In this document: piece by piece, positions 35,515 through 47,270 of the stretch
How positions within the stretch are numbered: position 1 is the first letter of the stretch
Layout of the letters: the number at the start of each line of letters is the position of its first letter
The notes under the pieces: model-generated
Seen by the model: the letters and a program-made list of their open reading frames with translations, nothing else
What the model was told of the DNA's origin: nothing
Database searches by the model: none
Made by a program: the position numbers and the translations under genes
Origin: Epiperipatus broadwayi
Taxonomy: Eukaryota > Onychophora > Udeonychophora > Euonychophora > Peripatidae
DNA: 64,000 bases
NCBI GenBank assembly: GCA_028023455.1
Contig: JAQFVV010000029.1
Coordinates: forward strand, 10,646,644 to 10,710,643
Direction of reading: 5' to 3'

Positions 35515-36520
35515 AAAAAATGACAAAATGAAGATTTTGTTTTATGTAAATTTATTGCATAAATTTAAAAAGTGAATCAAAAATTATATTTTCTCAGAAT
35601 AAATGTAGCCATTTAAAATTTTTTTTACCTTTAAATCCCCCCCCTCCCCCTCAAATTTTCAAGAAACGGATTTTAGAATTCTTGAGAAAAAATATTAATA
35701 GAGATTAACAGAGAATTCTTGAGAAATCGAGAGAAAAAATTTTGAGAAATATCTCTAAATTCGCATAGGAGTTGTGAAAGAGAAAATGGCTATTAAAGAT
35801 ACTGTAATTTCATTAATTGTATGCTGAAGTTGTTTATATATATGTTACTCAAGACAAGTATTTGGAGATTATAATAAAGTGCAAATAAAATAATGCCAAT
35901 CACCATTGGTAGTAGTTTATTTTTTGACACAATTTGACCCACTATCTATATATTTAAAGATATATCATTTAGACTATAATAAATAAAAATACTTTTGAGG
36001 ATCAGTCAGCCGATTCTGTTAATAGTGTGGTATTTTGACAATGAATAGTTATGTATTGATTTATGTACTATTTAAAGGAAGTTATTTTTAAATCTCGCTA
36101 TCTAATACATTTCTGATAAACTATGCATTGGTCAAAGCTTCACCTTATGTATTTAAAAATATTGGAATAATATGTAAAAGTAGCTAACCTCTATGTAGTC
36201 AAATTACAATAGATACATAACATAATAATTCTGGAGAGATTCTGGTGACCAAGTGACTGTCAGAATAAGGAGTTCCTCTCTATCATATCACTTGTCTCTT
36301 AGAAGGACAGCATCCTTTCATCCTTGGATTAATGGCATGAGGATGTAGAAGACAATGGGGAAAAAACACTACATTAAAGATTTTCAGATATCCCATGATA
36401 AGCAGCTGTAAAAGAATGAATAATAATAATTATTTTACTGATCATGGAATTGATTTATCAAGATTCAGCAGGAGTGAAGAAAGCATGACCATTTAAGTCA
36501 TCAGTTCACAAAATCCTTAT
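35515..36520. other. AT-rich spacer
   Basis: C run near 35637. Some sequence before 36530 may be the 5' UTR of RTE copy 3. No gene. Confidence 0.4.
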
Positions 36521-36529
36521 AAAGAAAAT

Positions 36530-38290
36530 AATACATTTATGATAGGTAATTGGAATATGAGGACATTGTGGAGATCTAGTGGAATAAAAGAAGTTAAAAA
36601 AATCAATAATGCAATTGTATGAAACTAGATGGATGGATAATAATGACTTTAAATCAGAAGAATTCAGAATAAGGTGATACATTTAAAATGTGAGGAAAGA
36701 ATTTTAATGATTAAGATGAAAGCAGACCCAGTCGACTTGGTATTAATGCAGATATATTTTCCTAGCACTAATAATAATGACAAAAAAAGTTGAAAGTATT
36801 ATGAAAGATTAATGGAATTATTGTCTTGATGGATGATTTTAATGCATCTAGGTGTACATAAGAATTCAAGATGTGTGGGCAGATTTGGTTTAGATGATAT
36901 GAATTCAAAGTGAAAAATTGATTAAAATTTTGTATGAAGCATGATAAGTAATATCCAATATATTTCATGATATGCTAAAAAAATATTCACAGAAAGCTGC
37001 TGAAATCCTTCTTCCATATCTCCCCTTGCTTTCAATTAATGGACTAGTCCACATTCCATCTTATCTAGATCAGATTGAGCCTTCATCACCACAAACCTAT
37101 GCTTGTATAGATAGATAATGCAGAGCCAATGATAAGAATGAGCCAATAGACCATGATGCTCACTGAATCCAAATGTTTCCTCTAAGTATGGGGGTCTGGT
37201 AATAAACAGTCAAACTTTTCAAAGATATAATCAAAGAACTACTGCCACAAAGCTGAAAGGCAGAATTCATGTTCTCCAGAGAACTAATGTCACATAGCTG
37301 AATAGCAGCATTCATGTTTTCCATACAAAGTTTTGAAAGAACTACTGCCACAGAGCTCAAAGATAGAATATATGTTTTCCAGGCAATAGCAATTAAGATA
37401 AATGATGAATGCAGTGAGCCAAATTCTTGTTCAGGACTGAAAGCTATTAGAACCAAATGCAGACACTAGGTAAGCTGTCAAGCACAGTCAGAATGATTAT
37501 TAGATCTACTCTTGAAGCAGACTGTCAGAAACGTTTGGAAAATGGTAGGGAAAGCTATAAGATCATGTGCTGTCCCTTCTTCCATAGTTCATCTTAGAAC
37601 TGAGAGCTGTACCTCATTCAATGGTCACAGGCAAAGTATAATCATTGTAAATATAGTGTAAATACAAATGTATATTTTATTTTTATGTACTTTAAATGAT
37701 CAAATTTTAAGTTTAATAAATATAGTATAAAACATATTTACACACATATGTGTTTATACAAGTAATTTAGACTAAATACAATAGATTTGCCACAGTTGAC
37801 AGGATATTTGATTGACTGTATTATAATTAAACAAAGATATAGAAATAAAGTGCAGTCTAATCAACGTTATCCTGGTGCTGAGATGGATAGTGATCATATG
37901 CATATTTGGCAAAATGCACTATTAAATTTAAAAGGAAAATTATACCTGCCCAAAATAAATGGTGTTTAAGTAAATTACAAGATCAAGATATAGTTAAGAA
38001 AGTAAATGGTGAAGTTGCTATGATAAATATTGATAATATGTGATGGAAGAAAATATTAAAATGTATAAAGACAGCTGAAACTGAAATATTAGAAAAATTG
38101 ACATTAGTAACTAAGAAACCATTAATGACTTAAAAAATATTGGATTTAATTTAAAAAGGAATGAAATTAAATATAAAGACTATGATCGATATAAAATAGT
38201 TAAAAATTTAATAACAACAAATGTGCAGAATTGGGAAAGCAAATGGGTGAATATGATAAGTGAAGAAACAGAAGATAACATAAATGTTGG
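36530..38290 (+). pseudogene. RTE-type LINE, different subfamily (copy 3), interrupted
   Basis: Opens with IGNWNMRTLWRSSG (endonuclease start), then ILMIKMKADPVDLVLMQIYFPST and a DDFNAS box near 36835. About 36980-37780 is unrelated DNA. The endonuclease resumes at about 37790 with CIIIKQRYRNKVQ and PGAEMDSDHM (the 'GADxxSDHxLV' box), then decayed linker sequence to about 38290. No reverse transcriptase follows. The wording differs from copies 1 and 2, so this is a separate RTE subfamily. Dead. The 800-bp interruption has no terminal repeats I can see. Confidence 0.6.
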
Positions 38291-38299
38291 GAAGATTAA

Positions 38300-39441
38300 A
38301 TAGGTATATGAAAAAATTAAAATGTTGAATTACAAAAGAACATTTAATAATGTTGTTAAGACTAAAGAAGGAAAAATACTTTTTGAAAACAAAAAAATGA
38401 GTTAATTTTCACTTCTTTGGAACAACTTTGAGATAATCTTTGTAATTTTGCCATTTTCAAGTTATCATAAAATACTTTTTTTAAGAAGTGTGCCCTTATT
38501 TGTTTATTATACACACCCAATATACTGAGAGTTGATTTTAGTATATCATATTCAGAAAATAAAAACAACATACTGTACGACTATATGAAGCTATTCCTCC
38601 AGATTATCAGCACGATATAATTATTACAAATACATTTTCACTTATAAATCTTATTTTGTTTCCTACTATATCTTTATAAAAATAATTTTTATTTAAGAAT
38701 TAGGCGAGAAAAAATGGAAATTTTTCACTTACAGTGATTTTTAAAATATATTGAAATTATTTTTAATTCCTAACTTATCCACAAAGATTTTATGGCCCAG
38801 TAGCTTGCACAACTTTTTACCATATATAATTTGAAATTAGAATTCTAGTCAGGTGATACTTAGAAATTGGAACCCCCCCCCTGTTACAGAAGCAGATGAT
38901 TTTTAAGTCAAGTAGATAGTTCAAAGCCAACCTAGCTAGCCATTTATTTACAATGGGTAGCTAACCATTCTCAAGTAAGGGGAAATAAGAAAGTAAAATT
39001 TTAAACTTTCATCACTCAGAAACTGATGTGACAAACAACACTTTTCCCTTCATGATTCCTCTTAGAAAACTGATAGGAAAAGTTATTCTTTTGCAATGGA
39101 TTACATAAAAGTGTTATTCTTTTTACTTATATAGTAATTAGTGTAATAATTAGTGAATGCTATGCTATCAGGCATTAAAACAAATATGTTGCAGGTTCAT
39201 TTTAAAGACTTTCTTTGTTATTGCATGCCACTTTTAGCATTTCTTTACTCTCTTGCACCTACATATAACATTATTTTACCAGCTTTGCATTTATTTAATG
39301 GCAAAAACTGTAACTAAAATTTATACTGATTTTATTAGTTTCAAAAAAATCTGTAAGATGTCAGTATCATGCAGATATCATAAAGTTAAAAAACAAACAA
39401 TGCTAGTAGTATCTGGAAACAAAGGATCTGATAATATCATC
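38300..39441. other. AT-rich spacer
   Basis: C run at about 38874. No supported gene. Confidence 0.4.
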
Positions 39442-39457
39442 AATTGATAGATTCTTT

Positions 39458-39550
39458 TTTTTCTCATGTGTCATAGCATCAGCAAGGAAGCAAACCCATT
39501 AACCCGGGACAACTGCATGTAAAGCAGCTGTTGCTGAACTCTCGATCACC
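39458..39550 (-). mobile_element. Family D short tRNA-derived SINE, copy 3, with 16-bp target duplication
   Basis: Flanked by aattgatagattcttt at 39442-39457 and 39551-39566, an exact 16-bp duplication. Minus strand: the tRNA-like part with A and B boxes, the GATGCTATGACACATGAG end, then a short poly-A. At about 93 bp it is only slightly longer than a tRNA and has no separate LINE-like 3' region, so it is one of the shortest SINE types. Poly-A plus a long target duplication points to LINE (L1-like) mobilisation. Confidence 0.85.
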
Positions 39551-39976
39551 AATTGATAGATTCTTTATTGTAAAGTTTTGAGAATGAGCATTTTCTCCTA
39601 CATTATTTTGGAAAGAAAAATATTTTCTATAGTATATTTACATATTTGTAAAACACTTATTTTAAACAATTCAGAATTACAATTAGATTTTATTTTAAAA
39701 TGTTCGTTTTAGGCAGACAAATCAAATGAAATTGTATTATGATAAAGCAAAAGTTGTGATTGATTCACTGAAAAGAAATACTTTCATAAACACCAGTGAA
39801 TAATTTTTTGGTGATATTTTAATAATTATAAGAACAATTTAAAATTTTAAAACAGAATTTTGTCGGTTTATGATGTTTGAACAATAATTTATTTGATTTT
39901 AAAAATGAAATAATTCAATATTTTTTAATCAGCAAAGGCAATAACCAATGAGAAAAGTTATTCTTTTTAATATATG

Positions 39977-40876
39977 AGGAAGAACCCAGAAATAACTGGA
40001 ATCATTCTCTGGTTTGCATGCTTGTTGTAGTATATGTGTCACCTGTTACATATTTATTGCAGGAACCCTTCTGTGTCAATCTGTCTAATGACATCACCAC
40101 ATGAAATCATGGAGTCACATGTTATATTGTTTTGAAGAGTGCATTTTGCATTTTTATCAGTTTTTTTATAATGACTGAAAAGTTTGATAACATGAAATTC
40201 TGTTTTCATTTACAGAAAACAACAAGGAAAAAAGTTATAATCCTTAAAACAGATTACAAGAAAATTGATGCATTGAAAACACAAGTTTGAGTGGTTTAAT
40301 TGAAATGTTATGTTACATTTGCCATATTTCTAACAAGCATTGCAAGTGAAGTCTTAAGTCACAACACTATTTTTTTGATGCAAATGACATTTTTCTCTCA
40401 AATTTGGTTTGTTATGGTCAGGCATTTTATCTGCAAGTTCTGAAACATTTATGTGATGCATTAAAATGTAAACATCCTGTTTACTGACAAAGAGAAGAGT
40501 GCAAGCTTCACCTCCACAAAGTGTGATCTCTCAAAGTCTTGAATGTAAAATACTTTTTAATTAAATTCAGCATGATCAGCTTATCCATCAGCCATATTCA
40601 CTCAATCTTGCTTCTTGTGATTATTTAATCTCTTGAATGTAAATAACTTTCAATATTTTTTTTGCCGAATTAGAAGTAATGGAAAAAATGACAGAGACAT
40701 TAAAAGGCATCATTTTGCAAATATTTCTGGACTGCATTAAAAAATAAAAAAACACATTTAGGCCAGTGTATTGCATCAAATGGACAGTCATTTGAAAGAG
40801 ATTAAATTTATAACACTTAAAAATAAATAAACAATTTTTTATTAAAAAATTCTGATTATTTTTGGATACCCCTGTG
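39977..40876 (+). pseudogene. Mariner-like DNA transposon, decayed and internally deleted
   Basis: Pieces of a mariner transposase read in order on the plus strand: MTEKFDNMKFCFHLQKTTRK (N-terminal helix-turn-helix start, about 40172), GQAFYLQVLKHLCDAL (about 40420), HQPYSLNLASCDYLIS (about 40588, the region of the last catalytic Asp), and a C-terminal stretch near 40690-40790. Mariner proteins cut and paste at TA sites using a DDD triad. Weak terminal inverted repeats are visible (aggaagaacccagaaataact at 39977 against the complement of gattatttttggatacccct). Many stops, and much of the middle is missing. Confidence 0.6.
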
Positions 40877-40995
40877 TATATTTTACTTTAGTATTTTTTT
40901 TATTTGCAAAGTTAAAGTATTATCTTTTAGAATGTTTTTCATTTGTAAACTTATAAATATAATAAATAATATGAAGATTATGAAAATGGTATAAA

Positions 40996-41308
40996 CACTA
41001 AACATCACATGATCACCATCTCATACTAGCACATAATTGTTATAAAACAAGGCAAAACTCTCTATACAGTAGTGCCACCCTGTGCCAAGCAGAGTAATCA
41101 AAGGATGCCAGAAGTCTTGTGCATAAAATCCCTATTTAGTGCCTACTCATCCAATATCTCCAGAAACTAGCCACAAGCCAGAAACTAGTCTGTGGATATT
41201 GGATGAGTAGGCACTAGATAGGGATTTTATGCACAAGTCTTCTGGCATCCATTGATTACTCTGTTTTGCACAGGGTGGAACTACTGTATAGAGAGTTTTG
41301 CCTTGTTT
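40996..41308 (+). mobile_element. Family A inverted-dimer copy A6
   Basis: Exact 13-bp target-site duplication (aaaatggtataaa, 40983-40995 and 41309-41321). Leader (cactaaacatcacatgatcacc...), then antisense 3' half from aaacaaggcaaaactc, a collapsed loop near 41162-41180, then sense 3' half to ttttgccttgttt. The ribozyme 5' half has been lost in the loop deletion. Confidence 0.85.
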
Positions 41309-41493
41309 AAAATGGTATAAAATAAAGATTTAATTGTAAAAATAAAATATTTTAAGAATAATTGAAACTTCCATTAGAAGTGTAGCAAAATAAAATTGGT
41401 AGTGAATGAGTTAAACTTGCCCTCAATAATAAACATAGAATTCTCTAGATCAGTATCATGGCTTACTAATGAAACTACAACAACATAAAAAAT

Positions 41494-41894
41494 CACATGA
41501 TCACTATCTCATACTAGCACATAATTGTTATTAAACAAGGCAAAACTCTCTTCACACAGTAATGCCACCCTGTGCGAATCAGAGTAATCAATGGGTGCCA
41601 GAAGGCTTGTTCATAAAATCCCTATCTAATGCCTACTTATCCAATATCCCCAGACTAGTTTCTGGCTTGTGGGCCATCATCAGTGAGGAGCCTTAGAGTT
41701 GAGAATACTGCACCTAGATCTTAGGTGCAGTACTCTCAGATCCAAGGCTTCTCACAAGCCAGAAACTAGTCTGGGGATATTGGATGAGTAGGCATTAGAT
41801 AGGGATTTTATGCACAAGCCTTCCGGCATCCATTGATTACTCTGATGCGCACAGGGTGGCATTATTGTATGGAGAGAGTTTTGCCTTGTTTAAT
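41494..41894 (+). mobile_element. Family A inverted-dimer copy A7
   Basis: Exact 12-bp target-site duplication (aacataaaaaat, 41482-41493 and 41895-41906). The leader is joined to antisense then sense 3' halves; loop at aagatctaggtgcagtgctc-type sequence near 41715. The left arm keeps the best hammerhead of the window on the minus strand. The right arm has lost its CTGA half. It lies only 185 bp from A6 in the same orientation. Confidence 0.85.
41640..41697 (-). ncRNA. Type I hammerhead ribozyme motif, best match (left arm of A7)
   Basis: Minus strand: core CTGATGA, stem II TGGC-CCACAA-GCCA (four perfect pairs), GAAA, helix III CTAG, TC. Stem I: TCCTCA pairs with TGGGGA (one G-U), an internal loop (GGC against TA), then TCTAA with TTGGA (one G-U). 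Every conserved core position is canonical. Other copies change both sides of stem II together (AAGC/GCTT near 47.1 kb), which supports a selected structure. The predicted cut lies just before TGGGG. Because it is in an antisense arm, it would be made from the opposite-strand transcript. Confidence 0.75.
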
Positions 41895-41909
41895 AACATA
41901 AAAAATAGA

Positions 41910-43018
41910 CTAAGTGTTTAACAAATTGATCATATAACTAACACAATAAATTTAACTATTCTTCAATAAGGTAGAACAGCTAATTATAAAACTGTTACCC
42001 TTTTGAAAAAGAAAAAAAATGTTGTTTCCAAGTCATGTTTAGAAGAAATTCACAGGTCTGGAATTATCCTTTCAATAATGCCTGTTGTCACAATTTGCAG
42101 ACACCTTCAGGCATCCTTAAGCTTAAAGTAAAAGCTGTTGGTAGCAAATAGTATCATCAAATCTTTCATGAGGCAAATCAATTTGATTGGAAGTATTTGA
42201 TTTACTGAAACAATCACAATAGTCTTCTAACCTATTGGTTGTGACTAGCAACATTTACACTTGTGTATTGTGACGAACTCTTTTAACTGTTGATACTACA
42301 TTATTACTGTAAATAGCTGGAAAATACTTTCCAGCAGCAAAACCCAGATAAACAATAACATATTTAATAGCAACGTAGTAATCACCTATATTAAAATAAT
42401 GTTATGTCTTTTGAATGTTTTTTTATTATATTTTTTAAATATATATAATACGTTCTGTGGATTAATAATTTCATATTTCACTATTTACTTTTAGTTTCAT
42501 AAAAACTTGCTTTTAAATAAAATTTAATTTTCAACTGCAAAAATTTTAAATTTGATTGAAAAAAATATAAAATTATTTCAGCTTGTCGAAGTTCGATTAA
42601 CAGATGGTTTTCCATTTTAGCAATAAAAAACGATAAACTCCTCCTAATTCAGTCTCAAGTTCACGACTTCATATCAAATTAGATAGATATGACTTAACGA
42701 AGGTTATTACTTGTGTGTGCTTATTTAACTTTCCTTGTATATTTTTTATACAAAAAAAAAAAGACAGATAAAAAAATAGAACCAGTACAAAGCTAATATT
42801 AAAACTATTTGCGAAATGCTCTTATAATAATTGTCAAAGTTTGATTTCAATAATATAAAAACACCTTTTAAAAAATGTAGGAAAAAAATTGATTTTTTTT
42901 TTCCATTTCTGTTTTATTAATTTATTATGAAACTAAAAAAAAGAGAAATCGTAATGAACTCAATATTTGTGCTATAAAATATAAATATTGGATAAAATAT
43001 GGGATATATATTGTACTA
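41910..43018. other. AT-rich spacer
   Basis: No supported gene. Short poly-A and poly-T tracts only. Confidence 0.4.
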
Positions 43019-43020
43019 AT

Positions 43021-43068
43021 AATATTATCTGTTAGTCAAACCTAATGGTTTGACTAACAGATAATATT
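43021..43068. repeat. Perfect 22-bp hairpin
   Basis: Arms aatattatctgttagtcaaacc and ggtttgactaacagataatatt are exact complements around the four-base loop taat. No matching second copy was noticed nearby. It stands just left of a family C repeat. Confidence 0.85.
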
Positions 43069-43128
43069 GGAAACCTAACTGCATAGCCTCAAAGCAAAGT
43101 CTAAAGCAGTACAATATTGTATTTATAA

Positions 43129-43468
43129 CTGAAACACACAGGCTTATTATATACCTGTGTCTATATATGTAATATATAGGGTATATGAGCACAGACTTTC
43201 ACATGACCCACCGCTCTCCACACTATCACATAACACTGATACACTTGAACACACATATGTTGAAAAGATAAACAGCAATCATCAGTTGGTCCAGATTACC
43301 ATCTCCACACATATATGCTCTAAGTGCTCAGATATATATTAAAATAGGCAAACCTCATACTTTAATGGACAGGCTTCAATCTACTCCACATTCCAACTCT
43401 TCAACCGTCCATCCAATTGAAAATCTGATGACGGAATGCTCGAAGGCCACCCTGAGGCCGAGATTCTT
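43129..43468 (-). repeat. Family C SINE-like repeat, copy C4
   Basis: Starts with about 70 bp nearly identical to 48931-49000 (aaacacacaggcttattatatacc...). It then gives the reverse complement of the family C body through 'ggcaaacctcatactttaatg' to 'ccaccctgaggccgagattcttg'. It runs straight into a family B repeat at about 43470. Confidence 0.65.
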
Positions 43469-43469
43469 G

Positions 43470-44192
43470 TATTTATATATTGGACGATTTCCATCGTCTA
43501 ATATTAAGTATTGAATGTCTTTAAAAAAAATTTAACTTTATTTAAATCTTCCAAAATCTTCCAATTACATTCAACAGTTAGTAATAGCACACAGGTTAGT
43601 ATATACACAACATTTCAAGAGATTATTATTCTCTTTTCTTTTTCATGTGTTGCTGGCTTGACCAGTGCCAGTACTAGCATGGAAATTGAACCTGAACCCT
43701 TAAATTTTTGAATATTGAATTTTAAGGTAATGCTCTAATCAAGTGCAACAATCTGGTGAAGATTCAGTAGAAATTTCCTATACTTATCTGCCTGGCTAGT
43801 GACAGTGCTAGCATGGTAATCGAACCTGGACTCTTAAATTTTTGAACATTGAATTTAAGATAACACCCTAACCAACTGAGCCAGCTTGCCAACGATAACA
43901 TTCAGTAGAAATTTCATATATTTAACTGTTATCTTTAGTGGGATGGTGCAGTTGGTTAGAGTGTTACCTTAAATTTCAATATCCAAGAATCTAAGAATCC
44001 AGGTTCAATTTCCATGCTATTACTGACACTGGTCAGGCCAGAATCACCCAAAGAAGAGAGGTGACTAATACTTCTTAAATAAAGTTAAATTTTTCTAAAG
44101 ACGTTCAATATTTAATAATAAGATAATGGAAATAGTTCAATATATTAAATATGACTAAAAAACCATCATCACAAACCTTCAGGAAAATAGGA
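43470..44192. repeat. Family B inverted dimer (PLE 3' end repeat), copy B1
   Basis: The left half (minus) and right half (plus) are mirrored copies of one sequence: tRNA-like head (ggttagagtgttaccttaaa..., then B-box ggttcaatttcc), then 'cactggtcaggccag', then 'ataaagttaaatttttctaaagac'. The left side carries an extra partial copy, so the order is minus, minus, plus. The centre keeps 'agtagaaatttcatata', which also occurs next to the PLE coding end at 50.75 and 52.07 kb, linking the family to the PLE 3' UTR. Confidence 0.7.
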
Positions 44193-44199
44193 CAATATA

Positions 44200-44960
44200 A
44201 TTCTATTATATTAATGCATTAATTTGTTCTATTTATATTATTATACTTCTTGTATGATATTTTAATACATAAATTATAGTAATAATTTCCATGTTCAACA
44301 TGTATATTTATGAACATATTATTACTGTATTAGCAGTAGTATTATTTCACATTAGAGTCATCTACATCAATGGACACTATTATTGGAGTGACAAACAGAT
44401 CTTCAGATTATTGGGCTTGTCAGCAAGAAATGGTAATAATTTATATTCCTGTAGCATTCAGTTTTAACTCCACTATTCCATTCAAGCTCCTGACTTAAAA
44501 TTTTACACACCTTAATGTTTGAAACTGAGCCAATCTGTTTATAACCATGTAGGTCTGTCCTATACTAAATTAAAATCAATGTTTTAATGATCTCAGCTAC
44601 ACAGACATTAAAGGCGTTTTTAATTTTTGGCAAAAAGATAGGATATGTCTAATACATGTCTCCTACTTTACTTTTAACATCGTTATCAGTGATAACTATC
44701 ATTGCAAGCATAAATAACAAATAAATATTAGATGGGAATTCCATGGTTCCCAGACTACTTTTTTTGTACTACTGACCATCATCAATGAGAATCACTAAAT
44801 AACACACATTCAAATGGTCACTATTACTAACTTTATTATTTGCACTTATATAGATGACTCTAGGATGGAATAATACAGAATAAACTACTGTCCATATTAA
44901 ATGTAAATTACGGTAAAAGAAATTTGAGGAATCAGAAATGCCTGAAATTAGCAAATAACT
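44200..44960. other. AT-rich spacer
   Basis: No supported feature. Confidence 0.4.
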
Positions 44961-44967
44961 AATTTAT

Positions 44968-45273
44968 AGGGTATATGAGCACAGACCTTCACATGACCCA
45001 CCACTCTCCCCACTATCTCATAACACTGATACACTTGAACACATATATGTTGAAAAGATAAATAATCACCAATATACATATTTCATGCTAAACCAGCAAT
45101 CATCAGTTAGTTCAGATTACCATCTCTATACATATAAGCTATAAGTGCTCAGATATATATTAAGATAGCCAATCCTCATACTTTAAGGGGCAGGCTTCAA
45201 TCTACTCCACACTCCAACTCTTCAACCATCCATACATATATAAACACAGGTATGTAATAAGCATGCGCGTTAT
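44968..45273 (-). repeat. Family C SINE-like repeat, copy C5, running into the gap
   Basis: Minus-strand family C sequence (gggtatatgagcacagacc... to caaccatccatacata) cut by the N gap. Plus-strand family C sequence resumes right of the gap at about 45810, so a fold-back or several copies probably lie inside. Confidence 0.65.
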
Positions 45274-45773
45274 NNNNNNNNNNNNNNNNNNNNNNNNNNN
45301 NNNNNNNNNNNNNNNNNNNNNNNNNNNNNNNNNNNNNNNNNNNNNNNNNNNNNNNNNNNNNNNNNNNNNNNNNNNNNNNNNNNNNNNNNNNNNNNNNNNN
45401 NNNNNNNNNNNNNNNNNNNNNNNNNNNNNNNNNNNNNNNNNNNNNNNNNNNNNNNNNNNNNNNNNNNNNNNNNNNNNNNNNNNNNNNNNNNNNNNNNNNN
45501 NNNNNNNNNNNNNNNNNNNNNNNNNNNNNNNNNNNNNNNNNNNNNNNNNNNNNNNNNNNNNNNNNNNNNNNNNNNNNNNNNNNNNNNNNNNNNNNNNNNN
45601 NNNNNNNNNNNNNNNNNNNNNNNNNNNNNNNNNNNNNNNNNNNNNNNNNNNNNNNNNNNNNNNNNNNNNNNNNNNNNNNNNNNNNNNNNNNNNNNNNNNN
45701 NNNNNNNNNNNNNNNNNNNNNNNNNNNNNNNNNNNNNNNNNNNNNNNNNNNNNNNNNNNNNNNNNNNNNNNNN
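45274..45773. other. Assembly gap (500 N)
   Basis: Exactly 500 N, a conventional gap length that need not reflect the real size. The poly-X frames across it are meaningless. Confidence 0.99.
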
Positions 45774-45809
45774 TATCTATCTACTAAACAAAGATAAAGA
45801 TATGTGTAA

Positions 45810-45905
45810 GAGATTGTGGTATGGGCCAACTGAGGAGTGCTGGCTCAGCATGAAATGTGCATGTTAGGTACTATAGAATTTTTTCACATGCATCATACGT
45901 TTGTG
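45810..45905 (+). repeat. Family C fragment right of the gap
   Basis: 'gggccaactgaggagtgctggctcagcatgaaatg' matches the family C body (compare 49218-49245 and 21828-21855). Confidence 0.55.
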
Positions 45906-46372
45906 ATTACATTTCTCTATTATGGTTTAAAAATTAATAGAATCCAGTGACTACCTTGCATGAGAATGGTGTAGTGAAAATTACACTACAGAAATATTAT
46001 CTATAAATTATTAAGTCAAAAAACTTCACATAAATATATCGGAGACTTTCTTTTCAAAAAAATTTATTGATATACATTATATCTATAAATTATTCTGAAA
46101 GCCACATTGTGATAATAACAAACAAAGTTGAAGCTAATACATCAATTTTCATTTCAAATGCTTCAGATTTTTCACCAACACTTTTAATTATTACCTTCTC
46201 TCAGGACTTGTTATAAATAAATTACTGAAACTAATTTCAAACACTGCTATAAAATTTTTCAATTAATTGAATCTATGAATAAATTTATAAAAACAATGTA
46301 TGAAATATGCTTTTACTCCTATACTTTTTTTGTATTTGTCTGATAGCAAAACCAATATCTTTAATGCTTTTT

Positions 46373-46475
46373 TTTTTTTAAGTGTCATAGCATCGGCTGG
46401 GACGCGAACCTGCAACCGGGCAACTGCCTGCAAGTGCAAGGCAGTCGCGCTGACCACTTGACCACCAATGCAAGA
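46373..46475 (-). mobile_element. Family D short tRNA-derived SINE, copy 4
   Basis: Flanked by a 14-bp duplication (ctttaatgcttttt, 46359-46372 and 46476-46489). Minus strand: GGTGGTCAAGTGGTCAGCGC (A box region), anticodon-like arm CTGCCTTGCACTTGCAGGCAG, B-box GGTTCGCGTCCC, the GATGCTATGACACTT end and poly-A. Its boxes are closer to a real tRNA than in the other three copies. Confidence 0.8.
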
Positions 46476-46499
46476 CTTTAATGCTTTTTGATTCTTAAA

Positions 46500-47035
46500 A
46501 ACCATTTTCCAGGAAGCACCCATTTATAATTGGTATTAATCTATTCAATAAAGTTTTTAAGCACTTTTGCTGTAGTCAATAATAATAATACTCGTAATAA
46601 TTACTGCAGTTTTTCTTCTCTTTATGTACATATAAATTAAAACAATAAAAGTATTCTCAAGATCAGAAATATAATTTCATGAACCTATCTAATTCTAAAA
46701 AATGTCACTAGTTTTAAACCTACTATATTATCTCATATTTTAAAAACATCATCAGCTAACAATTGTTTTATTCCATATTTTTCTTCATGTATAACTGAGT
46801 TCAAAGTCATTTATCTGAATTCTTACATCCTTATTCAAAAAATGAAGGCCAAACAATCAAATTATCCAAAGATATAACAAGATCCTTCCATAAATAGATT
46901 GGAAAATAACTAGCAAGTTATTAAGTGAATTAGACTTTTTTTTTGACTACCGAAAAAACTGATTGTAAAATATACATGACTACAGCTTATATATTGCTGT
47001 TTTAGCAACATACTTTTCCACCTCTATACTACTTA
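46500..47035. other. AT-rich spacer
   Basis: No supported feature. Confidence 0.4.
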
Positions 47036-47039
47036 GTAA

Positions 47040-47270
47040 CTAATGATAGATATCAAATGACAGGGCTTAATAAATCCCTATCTTATATTGTTCCATATAA
47101 AATTCCCAGACTAGTTTCAAGCTTATGGCTTTTATTAGTGCGGAGTTTTGGATCTTGGAACAGTGCACATGAATTTTTAGCATCTAGTGTGCCTTCCTTC
47201 TTGTTATATTATCAAACTATCAGCCTAGGCTAAAAAAACATATAAATGTTTTCAATCTAAAGCAGCTTAA
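47040..47270 (-). repeat. Diverged family A variant
   Basis: On the minus strand the ribozyme region reads CTAATAA, stem II AAGC-CATA-AGCTT, GAAA, CTAGTC, TGGGA. Stem II pairs are AAGC/GCTT instead of TGGC/GCCA, a compensatory change relative to the main family. The CTGA core has one change and is decayed. Nearby text (ttttcaatctaaag, gcctagg) parallels the body of the simple copy A2. Confidence 0.5.

Noticed and set aside
45197-45829. Long frames with X residues
   Set aside because: They run through the N gap.
46380-46475. A true tRNA gene
   Set aside because: A and B boxes are good, but the acceptor stem does not close and the unit ends in poly-A with a target duplication, so it is a SINE.
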